NCBI GenBank assembly: GCA_012034575.1
Contig: JAAUPF010000031.1
Coordinates: 1-49,110 of the forward strand
Length of the DNA: 49,110 bases
Direction: 5' to 3'
Source of the DNA: Richelia sp. CSU_2_1
GTDB lineage: Bacteria; Cyanobacteriota; Cyanobacteriia; Cyanobacteriales; Microcoleaceae
Positions within the stretch are counted from its first letter, which is position 1; each line of letters starts with the position of its first letter. Below, piece after piece: positions 17,101 to 26,200 of the stretch. The notes under the pieces are model-generated. The model was not told the DNA's origin. It was given only the letters and a program-made list of their open reading frames with translations, and did not search any database. A program made the position numbers and the translations under genes.

Positions 17101-17630
17101 TCCAGCCACTGGCGCGCAAACATCATCGCGCTAGGAAGTACGGGCCCGTATACTATCCATGTTGCTAAGTCTAATTTAGGAAAAGTTTGCCAGGGTTTTA
17201 TATCGGAAATTGTTTCGCCTTGCTGGTTGACTATGTGCCAACCGGTGTGAACAATTCCTAAGGAGGGATGCTGCCGAAATAGCGTTATTTGTGCTGCTAT
17301 TTTTTCTGGCAAAAAGAAGTCATCTTGATCTAATAAAGCAATGAATTCGCCTTTAGCTTCCTGAATTCCTCGATTGCGGGCGGCTGCTACTCCTTGATTG
17401 TCTTGATATATGTAGCGAATTCTGTCAAAATAAGGCTGCAATACTTGATGGGTGTCGTCGATCGAACCGTCATCCACAACTATAATTTCCAAGTCAGTAA
17501 AAGTCTGTGACAGGGCGCTTTCTATTGCTTGCGCGATGTAGCGAGCTCCATTGTATGCCGGTATAATTACGCTGACTGCGGGTTTTCGATCGACTTTTGA
17601 CATTGTTGTTGACATTACTGTTGTTGACAT
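14118..17630 (-). CDS. Three-module glycosyltransferase: GT2-GT2-GT4 fusion
   Basis: A 1170-residue cytoplasmic glycosyltransferase with three catalytic modules. Module 1 (residues about 15-235) is GT2: VSVIIPAYNGARYIAQAIES, a DDG nucleotide site and LLDQDDF. Module 2 (about 340-560) is a second GT2: VSVIIPAYDCEKYIV, VVDDGSTD and FLDGDDFF. Module 3 (about 690-1060) is GT4: ARLTPIKGYQYQLQAI and SEAEGMPLAVMEAMAKGLPV. Each GT2 is followed by a similar 80-residue helical segment (YYQKSLEYTPYS and LEKSLHYTPYTG), and a third, related segment ends the protein, so the unit was duplicated. It would add several sugars to one acceptor, probably for a surface or exopolysaccharide glycan. It is divergent from a TPR-methyltransferase gene. 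The start is the first of several closely spaced ATGs. Confidence 0.9.
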   Translation of the reverse strand: MSTTVMSTTMSKVDRKPAVSVIIPAYNGARYIAQAIESALSQTFTDLEIIVVDDGSIDDTHQVLQPYFDRIRYIYQDNQGVAAARNRGIQEAKGEFIALLDQDDFFLPEKIAAQITLFRQHPSLGIVHTGWHIVNQQGETISDIKPWQTFPKLDLATWIVYGPVLPSAMMFARQWLEMAGGFNSDFDSVDDSDLVIRLAELGCEAAWLPQITVCYRQHDKNVSIQKAVKQANLFIELKQRFFSKPDLPPPIRELKKSAFYEALTWMAWQLYYSGYPVQAVEYYQKSLEYTPYSAEKTVIDWFDRLSAISQTYGIKSNFQSLRNLPEWQKLMVSILPKKTARVSVIIPAYDCEKYIVRAVESAIYQTYKDWEIIVVDDGSTDSTSKILESYRDLIHYVYQENQGAAKARNKACELAKGEFLAFLDGDDFFLPEKLEKQIACFDADPSLGMVQNGWLMVDENGKDISPVMPWQLAPQLDLENFVTYKNVRPSAMMLRREWWQRLGGFDPRFPPTEDLDFALRLALKGCKCIWLKEILTCYRQHSSNLMSGGRKMMQSMEVVMENFFARPDLPQHIRNLKRAERFKCLVWIAWRMYRDGYLPEMVESLEKSLHYTPYTGTGTVFNWLETFKGVSEEYGYNFDAYALTNLPEWQEMVAIAANNPYQFQAESSPIYRQQKARVLLYAEDHGVGGLAQFNHSLMCFLAADGYRVTSVQTKTSNPLITEQQQLGIEHIWLEFDTMKEFLRIAYNLGDAEKIYAQAQPDLIIFSDGWPIANFAAKQVAIQQNIPYIITLGYVDRTYETFDRGDRIPYFDAVAYQYSLAKAAIAVSHENLNLFRSLFKVPLERGKVIYYGRPDTYFQPPNLATRQRLRQEQGIPDDAVVCFTAARLTPIKGYQYQLQAIAQLKQHPIWQQIYFVWAGPGSTTHDNMEPELRANANKLGVENQVKFLGQRWDIADWLDASDIFILSSEAEGMPLAVMEAMAKGLPVIATAVSGIPEELGDTGKLIPDPKIDPQGTVKELAETVEKWAKNPELRQLAGQAGQQRAVAMFQEKRMLREYAEVIDRALSANSNSDSISLSPKLQKQMRETDSLLSYYYLVWQAWEARDRGDTSGMVRHLQSAFDRRPYLTTETILDWVKNFIIFASEQGSPIDAATLINSPEWQQSIESIIGL

Positions 17631-17800
17631 TGTTGACTTATTTACTCCTATGTAGTTGATTCAGGATCTCCAGCAATTACCAATTACCAATTACCAATTC
17701 CCAAAGCGTACATCATCGAGCTGAGAAAGATTATATTTGAAGTTTTACGATTTGTAGCATACAATTTTACAGTAATAGTTAAGCAACAGGATAATAAAAA
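17631..17800. promoter_or_regulatory. Divergent promoter region with AATTACC repeats
   Basis: About 170 bp between divergent starts. It holds three AATTACC-type heptamers at about 17679-17700 and AT-rich sequence close to the TPR gene. AGG at about 17787 lies 12 bases before the GTG start at 17801. Promoters for both genes must lie here; no boxes are clear enough to mark. Confidence 0.45.
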
Positions 17801-20095
17801 GTGAATTTTCAGCAGCAGGCAGAACTTTATTTAGCAATAGGAAAGATCGATCGGGCAATTTCTCTATGCGAGGAGTTTTTGGCACAGCATCCCAACTCGG
17901 CAGAGGCTTGCAAAACTTTAGGGAAAGCGCTGCAAGCTGCAGGTAAGCTAGAAGACGCGAGGTATTGGTATAAAGTTGCGATCGCCAACAAACCGGATTT
18001 TGCCGAAGCTTTTGCCAATCTCGGCACTCTTTGCGCTACTTTGGAACAGTGGCACGAGGCTATCTCCTGCTACCAAAAAGCAATTTCCCTGCAACCGGAG
18101 TTTGCCGGATTTTACCGCAATTTGAGCCGGATTTTTTCCCAAGCTGGCAAAGCCCAGGAAGCTGCAGATTGCCAGTATCAAGCCCTGATGCTGGCACCCA
18201 GTGAAACAGCCGAAGAATACCTGGAGTTGGGCAATATTTTATTATCGCAAAACCAGCCGGAAAAAGCGCTAATTTGTTACCGTCGCACGATCGATTTAAA
18301 TTCCAGTTTTTGCGAAGCTTACTATAAATTAGCTGAAGCGGCTAGCGAGCTGCAAGAGTGGGATGAAGCTATTGTTAATTACCAAAAAGCCATTCAACTT
18401 CAGCCCGATATGTCGGAGCTATATTATAAGTTAGGCAATGTTTTGCAATCCAGCGGGCGAGCGGTGAAAGCTGTTGCTGCTTACCGGGCTAGTATCGATT
18501 TGAATCCCAATTCTTTTTGGTGCTATTACAATTTAGGTAGCGTTTTAATGAAGTTAGAACGCTGGCAAGAAGCGATAGTTGCTTATCGCACTGGTGCGGA
18601 AATCAACCCAGATTTTTCTTGGTTTTTTTACGGCATCGGCGAAGCCTGCCGCCATTTAGCAAAATGGTCGGAAGCCGCTACAGCTTACCAACAGGCTGTT
18701 GAGTTAGATCCGAATTATGCTGGTTCTTTTCACAATTTGGGAGATGTGCTTTTTCAACTAGAAAAGTGGTCGGAAGCACAGACAGCTTACAGGCGCGCGA
18801 TCGCCCTCGATCCTGAATTATTCTGGTCTCATTACAATCTAGCTTTAACCTTAGGTAAACAGCAAAATTGGCAGGCAGCAGAGACAGCTTACAGGCGCGC
18901 GATCGAACTCAATCCCGACTTTTCTTGGACTTACCACAATTTAGGGGAAGCCTTGTTAAAAACCCAGCAGTGGCAAGCAGCGGCTGCCGCTTACCGGCGG
19001 GCGATCGAACTCAATCCCAACCTTGCTTGGTCCTATTACAATTTAGGCGATGCTTTGACCAAAATTGGCGATTGGAACAATGCTGTTTCTGCTTACCTCA
19101 ACGCGCTGCAGATCGAGCCATCTTTACCTAAAATCTACAGCAAATTAAGCGAAGTTTTACCAAAAAGAACTCCGGTCAATTTAGATGCAGCGGTTAGTTA
19201 CTATCACGAAAGGCAGCCGCTGCACTCTCCGGTATTTTACGGCCAGCTAGCCGAAAAATTTGCCGGAGAAAACCAGTTGGATGCAGCGGCTGCACTGTAC
19301 TTAATGGCGTTAGAAATCAAGCCGAAAGACGCGGAGATATCCTTAGAATTAGAGAGAATTTTAGCCATAAAAAATCCCCCAGGTGCGGGTAGCATTGGAT
19401 CGGAAGTTCTTATCGAGGATATTCGCGATCGCTACATTGCCCGAGTAGTAAAAGGTAAAACTTTTGCCGAAGTCGGCGGCTTGTGGGGTACTGTTAACGA
19501 AAAAATATCCGTAGCTAACAAATACGGAGCTACCTCTCTGACAATAATTGATACCGCGCCGGCATCTATCCACTGGTGGCAAGATTTTCGCGCTCGGATG
19601 GCAAGTTTAAATATTGCTAATTATAATTGTATCAATCGAGATATCGCTCAGATTCAACTCGCAGAAATTGGCGAGCCTTACGATGTCGTTCACTGCGCCG
19701 GAGTTTTGTACCACCATCCCAATCCCTTGCAAATTATGATTGCTTTGCGCCAGATAACTCGCGAGTATTTAATTCTAACTTCAGCGATTACCCAAGAAGT
19801 TATAGAAAACGAGCGGGGACGCTATCAAGTTCCAGCTTCGGGAGTAATTTTTATTCCGGCAATTACTGAAGCAGAACGAATTGTTTTAAAAGCTTACTGG
19901 GATGTCTATACCAACGGCAAGCCAATTTTCGGACTCATAGATCCAGCAGTTTTCGATGTCAACGACTTTGCACCTTGGTGGTGGCTGCCGACAGCTACTG
20001 CTTTAGAGGCGATGTGCAAGGTAGTTGGATTTAAAGTGTTAGATAAAGGATTGACTTGGGATAATAATGCTATGACTCTCCTGCTAGCTGTTTAA
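17801..20095 (+). CDS. TPR protein with C-terminal SAM-dependent methyltransferase domain
   Basis: The 764-residue protein begins with a GTG. Residues 1-460 hold about twelve tetratricopeptide repeats (for example WQAAETAYRRAIELNPDF), a protein-interaction superhelix. A linker (about 460-540) leads to a methyltransferase-like domain: GKTFAEVGGLWGTVNEKI as the SAM-binding strand-loop, TSLTIIDTAP as strand 2 and YDVVHCAGVLYHHPNPLQIM as the post-III region. Such TPR-methyltransferase fusions are found next to glycosyltransferases, and the gene diverges from the GT2-GT2-GT4 fusion, so glycan O-methylation guided by a TPR scaffold is a reasonable inference. The stop codon is followed by a TTGACAG-type repeat. 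Confidence 0.85.
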   Translation: MNFQQQAELYLAIGKIDRAISLCEEFLAQHPNSAEACKTLGKALQAAGKLEDARYWYKVAIANKPDFAEAFANLGTLCATLEQWHEAISCYQKAISLQPEFAGFYRNLSRIFSQAGKAQEAADCQYQALMLAPSETAEEYLELGNILLSQNQPEKALICYRRTIDLNSSFCEAYYKLAEAASELQEWDEAIVNYQKAIQLQPDMSELYYKLGNVLQSSGRAVKAVAAYRASIDLNPNSFWCYYNLGSVLMKLERWQEAIVAYRTGAEINPDFSWFFYGIGEACRHLAKWSEAATAYQQAVELDPNYAGSFHNLGDVLFQLEKWSEAQTAYRRAIALDPELFWSHYNLALTLGKQQNWQAAETAYRRAIELNPDFSWTYHNLGEALLKTQQWQAAAAAYRRAIELNPNLAWSYYNLGDALTKIGDWNNAVSAYLNALQIEPSLPKIYSKLSEVLPKRTPVNLDAAVSYYHERQPLHSPVFYGQLAEKFAGENQLDAAAALYLMALEIKPKDAEISLELERILAIKNPPGAGSIGSEVLIEDIRDRYIARVVKGKTFAEVGGLWGTVNEKISVANKYGATSLTIIDTAPASIHWWQDFRARMASLNIANYNCINRDIAQIQLAEIGEPYDVVHCAGVLYHHPNPLQIMIALRQITREYLILTSAITQEVIENERGRYQVPASGVIFIPAITEAERIVLKAYWDVYTNGKPIFGLIDPAVFDVNDFAPWWWLPTATALEAMCKVVGFKVLDKGLTWDNNAMTLLLAV

Positions 20096-20341
20096 ATAGT
20101 TGAGAGTTGACAGTTGTTCGGGAGTAGGGGCGAAGCGAAGCGGTGGGGATGCCCCCGCGATCGCAAGCGAGTTACCAGTTTTGAATTAAGAGATGTCAAT
20201 GCTCAAAACTCTCGCATTCACAACTCAAAACTATTTAAAATTACCCATTAGCCATTACCATTACCAATAGCCCGATCGACCTCATTTTATTGAGAAGTAA
20301 TATCGATACAAACATCTTTTTTAAAATAGGAAAATAAGCAA

Positions 20342-21634
20342 ATGGATCGCGATCGACCGCAAACACCCTTAGGAAATATTTTAGTAGTAGACGATACGCC
20401 AGAAAACTTGCGTTTGTTATCTACCATGCTGACACAGCGGGGGTATGCGCCACGCTGCGTGATCAACGGGCAAATGGCTCTGAGAGCGTGCAATTCCAAC
20501 CCCCCGGATTTGATTTTGCTCGATATTATGATGCCCCAAATGAACGGCTACGAAGTGTGCCAGCACCTGAAAGCGGAAGCTAAAACTCGCGAAATTCCGG
20601 TAATTTTTATCAGCGCTAAAGATGAAGTTTTTGATAAAGTAAACGCATTTGCTGTCGGGGCTGTAGACTATATCAGCAAGCCGTTTCAGTTTGAAGAAGT
20701 GCTCGCTCGCATTGAAAGTCACCTCACTCTCAGGAAGCTGCAAAAGCAGCTCAAAGAACAAAATGTCCTCCTCCAGGAAGAAATCAGCAGCCGCTTAGCA
20801 GTCGAAAATACACTTCAAGAGAAAAATCAAGTATTGCAGCAAGAAATCAGCAACAGGCGAGCTGTAGAAAAAGCCTTGCAAGAACAAAATTTACTCCTCC
20901 AACAAGAGATATCCAACCGCCAGCGCGCGGAATCGGCACTGTTGAAATCCAATCAAGAATTGGCGCGTTCCAATGCGGAACTAGAACAATTTGCCTACGT
21001 GGCTTCCCACGACTTGCAAGCGCCTTTAGCAACTATTGCCAGTTACTCTCAACTATTAGAAAAACGCTACCAAGACCGACTCGACAGTCAAGCTAATAAG
21101 TTTATCGGCAACATCGTTCACGGCTGCACGAGAATGCAAGTTTTAATTGACGATTTGCTGGAATATTCGCGGGTGGGTAGGAATCAGAAACCTTTCGAGC
21201 TTGTAGAGTGCGATCGAGTAGTCGAACAAGCGCTTGCTAATTTGCAAGCCACGATCCGCGACACTGGCGCTGTTGTTAATTATAGCGACTTGCCCGCAGT
21301 CACGGGAGAGGTTTCTCAACTCGTGCAGCTATTTCAAAATTTAATCGGTAATGCAATTAAATACCGCCAAGAATCGCCGCCGGTGGTGACAGTAACTGCC
21401 TGCAAACACGATAACAAATGGTTGTTTTCAGTGGCGGATAATGGTATTGGCATCGCTATGCAGCATCAAGAACGCATCTTTCAAATTTTCCAGCGCTTGC
21501 ACACTCAAAAAGAATATTCTGGGACTGGCATTGGTTTAGCAATTTGTCAAAAGATTGTCGAACGCCACGGCGGATCTATTTGGGTGGAATCGGAAGTCGG
21601 TCAAGGTTCAATTTTTTACTTTACCCTGGGTTGA
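20342..21634 (+). CDS. Response regulator-histidine kinase (REC - coiled coil - HisKA - HATPase)
   Basis: The 430-residue soluble kinase starts with a receiver domain (ILVVDDTPENLRLL, phospho-acceptor Asp61 in LLDIMMPQMNG, Lys in ISKPF). Residues about 130-205 form a coiled coil built from three repeats of about 28 residues (LLQEEISSR, LQQEISNRR, LLQQEISNRQ). The HisKA domain follows with the phosphorylation site His223 in ASHDLQAPLA (the phytochrome-like HDL type), then the ATPase boxes NLIGNAIKY, DNGIGI and GTGIGLAICQ. No membrane span. It likely receives phosphate from, or relays to, another kinase; the multi-PAS hybrid kinase downstream is the obvious candidate, now separated from it by a mobile element. 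Confidence 0.93.
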   Translation: MDRDRPQTPLGNILVVDDTPENLRLLSTMLTQRGYAPRCVINGQMALRACNSNPPDLILLDIMMPQMNGYEVCQHLKAEAKTREIPVIFISAKDEVFDKVNAFAVGAVDYISKPFQFEEVLARIESHLTLRKLQKQLKEQNVLLQEEISSRLAVENTLQEKNQVLQQEISNRRAVEKALQEQNLLLQQEISNRQRAESALLKSNQELARSNAELEQFAYVASHDLQAPLATIASYSQLLEKRYQDRLDSQANKFIGNIVHGCTRMQVLIDDLLEYSRVGRNQKPFELVECDRVVEQALANLQATIRDTGAVVNYSDLPAVTGEVSQLVQLFQNLIGNAIKYRQESPPVVTVTACKHDNKWLFSVADNGIGIAMQHQERIFQIFQRLHTQKEYSGTGIGLAICQKIVERHGGSIWVESEVGQGSIFYFTLG

Positions 21635-21969
21635 TTTTACCAGCAGAAGCCCGACAATTTTGAGACACTGAGATTGGGATTTAAGATGGATTTTAGATGA
21701 GCGATTAAATAAAGGCTTGAAGCTTGCTTGGAGTTGCGCGATATTTTTCAACTGGTTCGATCGGGAAAAACGTTTTGCGTTGACAGGATAATCGGTTTGT
21801 GATATGATAATAACTCTTTCATTTCCTTGACAATTTTTGCAGCATTCGATCGAACCGGAATGCAAATGCAGGTATTACGCGCAGTTAAAATTGAGTAATT
21901 GCCAGCAAACGAAAAGTGCAATTCGAGTTAGAGTTTCCCTAAGTTTCCCGATTAATAACTCAGCTATTG
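21635..21969. other. Intergenic region upstream of the IsrB element
   Basis: About 335 bp. No supported gene; a minus-strand frame here (21608-21865) overlaps the kinase gene end and has no motif. The sequence is probably native spacer between two signalling genes. Confidence 0.4.
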
Positions 21970-22186
21970 TCACTGACCCCAGCCTGAAGGCATGGGGCTT
22001 GAAAGAGGAAGATTAACCGCCTTCTTAATTCGGGACTAAAACGGTGTCTAGCCTGTGTCGCAAAAACAAACTGAACTGCCTGAGAATGGTATCTCGCAAG
22101 ACGTTAAGAATGCCTCCCTAGTTTTTAACCGCTCTGGCAGTCAGTGGCGAAGGGAAATATACACCTAGAAATAGGACTTACCGTAA
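21970..22186 (+). ncRNA. Candidate omega RNA of the IsrB element
   Basis: About 215 bp directly upstream of the IsrB start with no reading frame of note. It begins with a strong hairpin, CCCCAGCC-TGAA-GGC-A-TGGGG (21977-21997), and contains further short complementary stretches. IscB and IsrB systems encode their guide RNA immediately 5' of the protein gene, so position and structure fit. The guide would be taken from sequence at the element's left border. Inference from architecture, not from a covariance search. Confidence 0.6.
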
Positions 22187-23218
22187 ATGTTTGTACCCGT
22201 TGTCAGTAGTGAAAACAGATTGTTAATGCCGACTACCCCAAGTCGCGCAAAGCGCTGGATCGAGTCAGGCAAGGCAACACCATTTTGGAGAAAAGGAGTG
22301 TTTTGTGTCCGGCTAAATAGAGAACCTTCAAACTACAACTATCAGCCCATTGCAGTAGGAATCGATCCGGGCAGCAAGCGCGAAGGATTTACAGTTAAAT
22401 CCAAATCACATACCTACTTAAACATCCAAACTCATGCAGTTGACTGGGTAAAAGACCATGTTGAGGTGAGGAGGAATATGCGACGATCTCGTCGGTTTCG
22501 CAAAACTCCCTGCCGTCAAAATCGCAAAAATCGCCTCGTTAACAAAACTCGCATTCCCCCATCTACTAAAGCCAGATGGCAGTGGAAGTTAAGGATAGTT
22601 AACTGGCTAACTTCTATGTTTCCCGTATCAGCTTTTGTTGTAGAGGATATCAAAGCACGAACTTGGGAAAACGGACGCAAGTGGAACGTATCGTTTAGTC
22701 CTCTAGAAGTGGGGAAACAATGGTTTTACTCCGAACTCAGGAAGATCGCTAAACTTGAAATTAGATTGGGAAACGATACTTACAACCTGCGTCAAAATCT
22801 CGGACTCAAAAAATCCAAACAGAAGCTATCCAACAAGTTTGAAGCACATTGTGTTGATTCTTGGGTGTTGGCTAATTGGTACGCGGGGGGACACCTTCAA
22901 CCGGACAACACCAAACTAATAGAAGTAATCCCCCTTGAGTTTCATCGCAGACAACTCCATCGTTTGCAGCATTCTATTGGCCATGTCCGCTCTCGGTATG
23001 GTGGTACTTTAAGTGCGGGATTGAAGCGCGGTTCGCTCGTCAAACACCCTAAATATGGGTTCTGTTACGTCGGGGGTTGGCAAGAGTCACCAACAAAGAA
23101 AGACCCAGGTCGAAAAACAGTAAGCTTGCATAGTTTGAATACTGGTAAGCGTCTAACTCAAAACGCATTGCCCGCAGATTGTAAATTTTTGTCTTACAAC
23201 TCGTGGCGTGTAGCGTGA
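22187..23218 (+). CDS. isrB: IsrB: HNH-less, IscB-like RNA-guided RuvC nickase
   Basis: The 343-residue protein has an N-terminal PLMP-like segment (SSENRLLMPTTPSRAKRWIE), RuvC-I with Asp60 (AVGIDPGSKREG), an Arg-rich bridge helix (VEVRRNMRRSRRFRKTPCR, the RRXRR pattern), RuvC-II with Glu153 (FVVEDIKART), SPLEVGKQWFYSEL, and RuvC-III with His221/Asp224 (EAHCVDSWVLAN). Only about 68 residues separate Glu153 from His221, leaving no room for the HNH insert of IscB, which makes it IsrB. Known IsrB proteins nick the non-target DNA strand with an omega RNA. All RuvC residues are kept, so it may be active. The last 120 residues would form the target-adjacent-motif domain. Start ATG at 22187 has AGGAC nearby. 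Confidence 0.88.
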   Translation: MFVPVVSSENRLLMPTTPSRAKRWIESGKATPFWRKGVFCVRLNREPSNYNYQPIAVGIDPGSKREGFTVKSKSHTYLNIQTHAVDWVKDHVEVRRNMRRSRRFRKTPCRQNRKNRLVNKTRIPPSTKARWQWKLRIVNWLTSMFPVSAFVVEDIKARTWENGRKWNVSFSPLEVGKQWFYSELRKIAKLEIRLGNDTYNLRQNLGLKKSKQKLSNKFEAHCVDSWVLANWYAGGHLQPDNTKLIEVIPLEFHRRQLHRLQHSIGHVRSRYGGTLSAGLKRGSLVKHPKYGFCYVGGWQESPTKKDPGRKTVSLHSLNTGKRLTQNALPADCKFLSYNSWRVA

Positions 23219-23232
23219 GTTTATTTGTAAAG

Positions 23233-23261
23233 CCGTCCTTCTAGGACGGGGTTTCAACCCA
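23233..23261 (+). repeat. Right-end hairpins of the IsrB element
   Basis: A 7-bp stem with a TCT loop at 23233-23249 is followed at once by a second small fold (GGGTT-TC-AACCC). This is the usual IS200/IS605 right-end structure. It lies only nine bases before the ATG of the downstream kinase. Confidence 0.7.
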
Positions 23262-23269
23262 TTCTTCTG

Positions 23270-26200
23270 ATGAAAGCAGTTTTTAACTTATTGTCTGCTA
23301 CCAGCTTGAAAATTCTATTGATCGAAGATAACCCGCAAGAAGCAGAACTTATTGAATATTTACTATCAGAAATCAGCATTTCGCAGCAGGTATCGGTAAC
23401 CAAAGCCGATCGCCTCAGGGAAGCACAAGATTTGTTGGAGCAAGAAAATTTTGACATCATTTTATTAGACCTTTCACTGCCGGACAGCAGGGGAATTGAA
23501 ACGGTGGCAAGGGTGCAAGAGTACGCGCTAAATGTGCCGATCGTCGTGCTGACAGCTCAAAACGACGAAGAACTTGCCCTGCGCTTAATTTCTGCCGGAG
23601 TGCAGGATTATTTAGTCAAAAGAAAGATTGATAGCGAACTTTTAATCCGCTCTCTCCGGTATGCCATCGAGCGCCAAAACAGTCAAGATGCCCTGCGAAA
23701 AAGTGAAGAAAAGTATCGCTCGATCGTGGAAAATTCCCTAGTCGGAATTGCCATCGTTGCCCCAGTTACTAACCCCCCAACTTGCGAAAACTGCAACTGG
23801 ATAGAAACTAACGATGCCCTGTGCAATCTGTTGGGTTACGAAGGCGGCGAACTCGTCAAAAAAAATTGGCTGGAGTTGACTCATCCAGAGGACCGTCACG
23901 ATAACCTAGAACAATTATCTCAAATTTTATCAGGGGCGATCGACGGCTGCGTTTCAGACAAAAGGTGGCTGCGAAAAGACGGCGAAATCCTTTACACGCG
24001 AGTTTCCCTGCGCTGCATCCGCGGCCGGGACGGCTCGATCGACCGGATAATTAAAGTAATCTTAGATGTGAGCGATCGCTATCGCTACGAAACCCAACTT
24101 AAAGCATCAGAACAGTTTTTAAACCACGTTATTAATGCGACTCCCGACCCGGTTTTTGTCAAAGACGATCGGCACCGCTGGATGATATTAAACGATGCTT
24201 TTTGTCAGTTGGTAGGAAAACCGCGATCGGAACTGATCGGCAAGTCAAATCTCGCTTTTTTCCCCCAGCAGGAAACCGAGATTTGTTTTCAAACAGACCA
24301 ACAAGTATTGCAGACAGGTATTGCTACCGAAACCGAAGCAAGTTTTACAGACAGTCGAGATAAAAAACATATCATTTCTACTAAAAAAACTGTATTTCAA
24401 AAACCAGACGGCAGTAAAATAATAGTCGGCACGATTCGAGATATTACCGAATACAGGCGGCAGCAAACAGCTTTAGAGCACAGCGAAGCTCGGTTTCAAA
24501 AACTGGTAGCAAACTTACCGGGATTAATCTATCAATTCCGACTCTCAGCAACTGGCAAAAAATCTTTTCCTTACATCTCTTCAGGCAGCCGCCAACTCTA
24601 CGAATTAGAACCAGAAGCGATCGAGCAAAATGCAGAATTAATTTTCGGTAGAGTTCACCCAGATGACAGACAGCATTTAGAAGAATCGATCGCGATTTCC
24701 GCAGCAACCATGCAGCCCTGGCACTCTCAATGGCGGCACATTCTGCTATCAGGAAAAATCAAGTGGCTGCAAGGAGCTTCCCGACCGGAAACAGTCAATT
24801 CAGAGACAAACTCTGAAGGTAATGCCGATATTGTCTGGGATGGTTTAGTAATGGATATTACTGAATTAAAACAGGCACAAGCAGAGCGCGATCGCTTCTT
24901 TACCATCTCCCTCGACTTGCTTTGCATTATCGGTTTCGACGGTTATTTTAAACGTTTAAATCCCTCTTGGTCGAGCGCTTTAGGCTACAGCATCGCCGAA
25001 TTGCTTGCCAAACCAGTCCTTGAATTTATTCATCCAGACGATCGAGCAGCTACGATAGCCGAAGGTGAAAAATTAATGGCCGGTACGCCTAGCTTTTACT
25101 TTGAAAACCGCTATCTTTGCAAAGACGGTTCCTACAAATGGCTGCTGTGGACGGCATCACCCTACAGCGAAGAAGGTTTAGTTTATGCGGCCGGCCGCGA
25201 CATTACCTCCCGCAAACAAGCAGAAGTAGCCCTCCAAAGACAAGCAGCAGCAATGGCCGCCGCCTATGACGGCATCGCCATCTTTAACGCCAATCAGAAA
25301 TATATTTATGCCAACGACGCTTATCTCAAAATGTACGGCTTTAAAAATGCCAGCCAACTGTTAGGTAAAAGCTGGGAAATCCTCTATAGAAATGCAGAAA
25401 TTCAACGATTCGATCGAGAGATCGTGTCGTCGCTCAAACAAAAAGGATACTGCCATACAGAAGTAACAGGCTACCGCCCCGACGGCACTCAATTCCATCA
25501 AGAACTTTCACTAACAGCCATTGCAGGCGGCGAAATAATTTCCATAGTTCGCGATATCAGCAACAGAAAACAAGCAGAAATAGCCCTCCGCGAAAGCCAG
25601 CGCCGCTACCGAACTTTAGCAGAATCCTCGCCAGTTTGCATATTCCACAGCGACGCTTTTGGCAATTGCCTGTATGTCAATCAGCGGTGGACTGAAATTA
25701 CCGGATTAAATCCCGAAATAGCAGCACAAAATGGCTGGTTGAACGCCATACATCCTGAAGACTTGGAGCGAGTCAAAACCGAATGGTATCGGGCGATCGT
25801 TGGTAAAATTCCTTTTAAATCAGAATACCGCTTTCAGCGTCCCGATGGCGCTGTCATTTGGGCGATATGTCAAGCAGTGGCAGAAATTGGAGACGGCGGC
25901 GAAATCAAAGGCTATGTCGGCACGATTACTGATATTAGCGATCGCAAAAAAGCTGAAGAAGAATTGCGCGAAGTTACCGTTTCTTTGGAAAACGCTTTAG
26001 AAGGAATTTCGCGGCTGGATGCCCAAGGAAATTACATATCCGTTAACAAAGCTTATGCCAGCGCTGCCGGTTACGAACCGAGCGATACGATCGGCATGAA
26101 ATGGCCGCTGACAGTACACCCTGACGATCTCGAAAAACTGCAAGCAGCCTATGAATTGATGCTGCAAACGGGCAAAGTAGAATTAGAAGCAAAAGGAGTG

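Larger units (their letters stand above)
21970..23260 (+). mobile_element. IsrB-type IS200/IS605-superfamily element, TnpA-less
   Basis: The element consists of an upstream structured non-coding region (from about 21970), one RuvC-domain gene (22187-23218) and a right-end hairpin CCGTCCT-TCT-AGGACGG (23233-23249) followed by GGGTTTCAACCC. No transposase TnpA is present, so mobility would need one in trans. Exact ends and target site cannot be fixed without an empty site for comparison. Confidence 0.8.
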
